From positions 62,001 to 126,000 of the forward strand of contig NZ_JAKILB010000003.1 of NCBI RefSeq assembly GCF_023283895.1: a stretch of DNA of 64,000 nucleotides, written 5' to 3'. This document shows positions 63,292 to 64,000 of the stretch, in pieces. The notes below the pieces were generated by a model that did no database searches, was not told the origin of the DNA, and saw only the letters and a program-made list of their open reading frames with translations. The stretch comes from Shewanella pneumatophori. Lineage in GTDB: Bacteria; Pseudomonadota; Gammaproteobacteria; Enterobacterales; Shewanellaceae. A program made the translations under genes and the position numbers. How positions within the stretch are numbered: position 1 is the first letter of the stretch; each line of letters starts with the position of its first letter.

Positions 63292-63364
63292 TAAAACCCT
63301 ATAAATAGATAAACTTAGGATTAGCTTGATTTAGTCTACATTCCGATGATGTCTAGTTGCAGCT

Positions 63365-63381
63365 TGCACCAACTTGGTGCA
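63365..63381. promoter_or_regulatory. Perfect NtrC palindrome in the glnL leader
   Basis: TGCACCAACTTGGTGCA is an exact TGCACCA-N3-TGGTGCA site, 63 bp before glnL. In E. coli NtrC binds such a site over the glnL promoter and represses it. Confidence 0.88.
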
Positions 63382-63394
63382 CCATAGCAGTGCA
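63378..63394. promoter_or_regulatory. Second NtrC-like site overlapping the first in the glnL leader
   Basis: TGCACCATAGCAGTGCA keeps the left arm and five of seven right-arm bases, and shares four bases with the perfect site. A TGGTGCA half site also lies at 63415-63421. Confidence 0.6.
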
Positions 63395-63443
63395 AGCAAC
63401 TTAACTGCCCAAACTGGTGCAAACGCATATTTCGGAGTAACTG

Positions 63444-64000
63444 ATGGATACAAATTTATTGCTCAACCATCTTGTAACGGCAGTGCTAGTTATCAATGAA
63501 GAGCTTGAGTTACTCTATGTCAATGCTGCCACTGAGCAGCTACTTGGGGTTGGCAGTAGTCGCCTAACCGAGCAAGCTTTACCTGAGTATTACCAGCTGC
63601 TTGGGGTTGAGCCACAAGTACTCAAAGTCGCTATTCGCGACGGGCAAGGCCTAAGCATTAATACCGTGCCTTTAGTGACCATTGATGGCCAACAACATAC
63701 GGTTGATGTCACCCTAACCCCGCTTGAAAATGAAAAAAACCTCGCCCTGATTGAACTACGCCAAGTCGATCAACAGCGCCGTATTCATCAGCAATTAACT
63801 CAAGATGCACAGCAACAAGCGGCGCAATACTTAGTGCGCAACCTTGCTCACGAGATCAAAAATCCGTTAGGCGGTTTACGTGGCGCAGCGCAGTTGTTAT
63901 CTCGGGAATTAAAAGAGCCTCAACTAAACGAATTTACCGACTTAATTATCGAGCAAGCAGACCGTTTACGTAGCCTAGTTGACCGTTTACTCGGGCCACA
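63444..64000 (+). CDS. glnL: Nitrogen-regulation sensor kinase NtrB/GlnL, N-terminal part
   Basis: The gene starts at ATG 63444 with TTCGGAG upstream and runs off the window (about 185 residues seen of about 350). A PAS domain (about residues 5-115) is followed by the H-box AHEIKNPLGG, the phospho-acceptor His of NtrB. NtrB phosphorylates NtrC when PII is uridylylated (nitrogen-poor cells). NtrC sites in its leader suggest self-limitation, and glnC (ntrC) should follow outside the window. It is not next to glnA here, unlike the E. coli glnALG operon. Confidence 0.93.
   Translation, partial: MDTNLLLNHLVTAVLVINEELELLYVNAATEQLLGVGSSRLTEQALPEYYQLLGVEPQVLKVAIRDGQGLSINTVPLVTIDGQQHTVDVTLTPLENEKNLALIELRQVDQQRRIHQQLTQDAQQQAAQYLVRNLAHEIKNPLGGLRGAAQLLSRELKEPQLNEFTDLIIEQADRLRSLVDRLLGP

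Noticed and set aside
1..64000. tRNA, rRNA, CRISPR, insertion sequences or prophage
   Set aside because: No clover-leaf run, repeat-spacer array, transposase or phage gene was found on reading the window.

Overview
The window reads as chromosomal DNA of a marine gammaproteobacterium, most likely Shewanella. The reasons are the intact gmk-rpoZ-spoT-trmH-recG backbone, a yihY/dtd/yiiD-type neighbourhood, divergent typA and glnA, glnL preceded by a DUF4124 gene, and close protein similarity to the E. coli housekeeping proteins I can recall. I see no rRNA, tRNA, insertion sequence, CRISPR array or prophage. It holds about 53 protein genes, including one truncated at each end and one decayed fragment.

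Layout. 1-5.2 kb: end of an enolase-superfamily gene, a stand-alone XPF/ERCC4-HhH nuclease beside a decayed SRAP/HMCES fragment, a sugar-kinase/nucleotidyltransferase pair and a DUF805-like membrane protein. 5.5-17.7 kb: gmk, rpoZ, spoT, ridA, trmH, then an insert (acyl-CoA-ligase-like gene, Ca/Na antiporter, TPR protein, DesK/DesR-like two-component pair) before recG. 19.0-36.1 kb: an 18-gene aryl polyene (APE) cluster on one strand with overlapping genes. 36.1-39.7 kb (minus): YiiD-type thioesterase, dtd, a lipoprotein, a prolyl aminopeptidase and YihY. 39.8-45.0 kb: small envelope proteins, a polyferredoxin, pdxY and a DsbB/beta-propeller gene with a tiny partner. 45.5-49.4 kb: typA and glnA. 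49.6-54.8 kb: an unusual W/GPW-repeat surface protein, a dicarboxylate symporter, a BNR-repeat protein and a small secreted protein behind a CRP site. 54.8-57.8 kb: a kynureninase-like enzyme, a PrnB-family heme protein and a divergent Lrp regulator. 57.8-61.2 kb: a TetR regulator with YqhD, a DJ-1/Hsp31-like protein and a GST. 61.3-64 kb: a double lysozyme-inhibitor lipoprotein, an orphan prepilin, a DUF4124 protein and the start of glnL.

How genes work together. The APE cluster encodes starter supply (ammonia lyase), activation (ligase), carriers (two ACPs), iterative elongation (ketosynthases, a ketosynthase-like partner without the active-site Cys, ketoreductase, two dehydratases), release (thioesterase), lipid or sugar attachment (acyltransferase, glycosyltransferase-acyltransferase fusion) and export (LolA-like, MMPL, lipoprotein). 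A flavoprotein carrying the WxWxIP signature of flavin halogenases could tailor the product. glnA has a near-consensus sigma-54 promoter with upstream NtrC-like sites, and glnL has a perfect NtrC palindrome in its leader, so nitrogen control is readable from the DNA. The TetR gene and yqhD carry the same 15-bp operator, which supports one aldehyde/electrophile-response regulon.

The most promising under-described system is the tightly coupled PrnB-like heme protein plus kynureninase-like PLP enzyme with its own Lrp-type regulator (54.85-57.77 kb), a candidate non-canonical tryptophan or indole pathway. All calls come from reading the sequence and recalled family knowledge; no database search was run.
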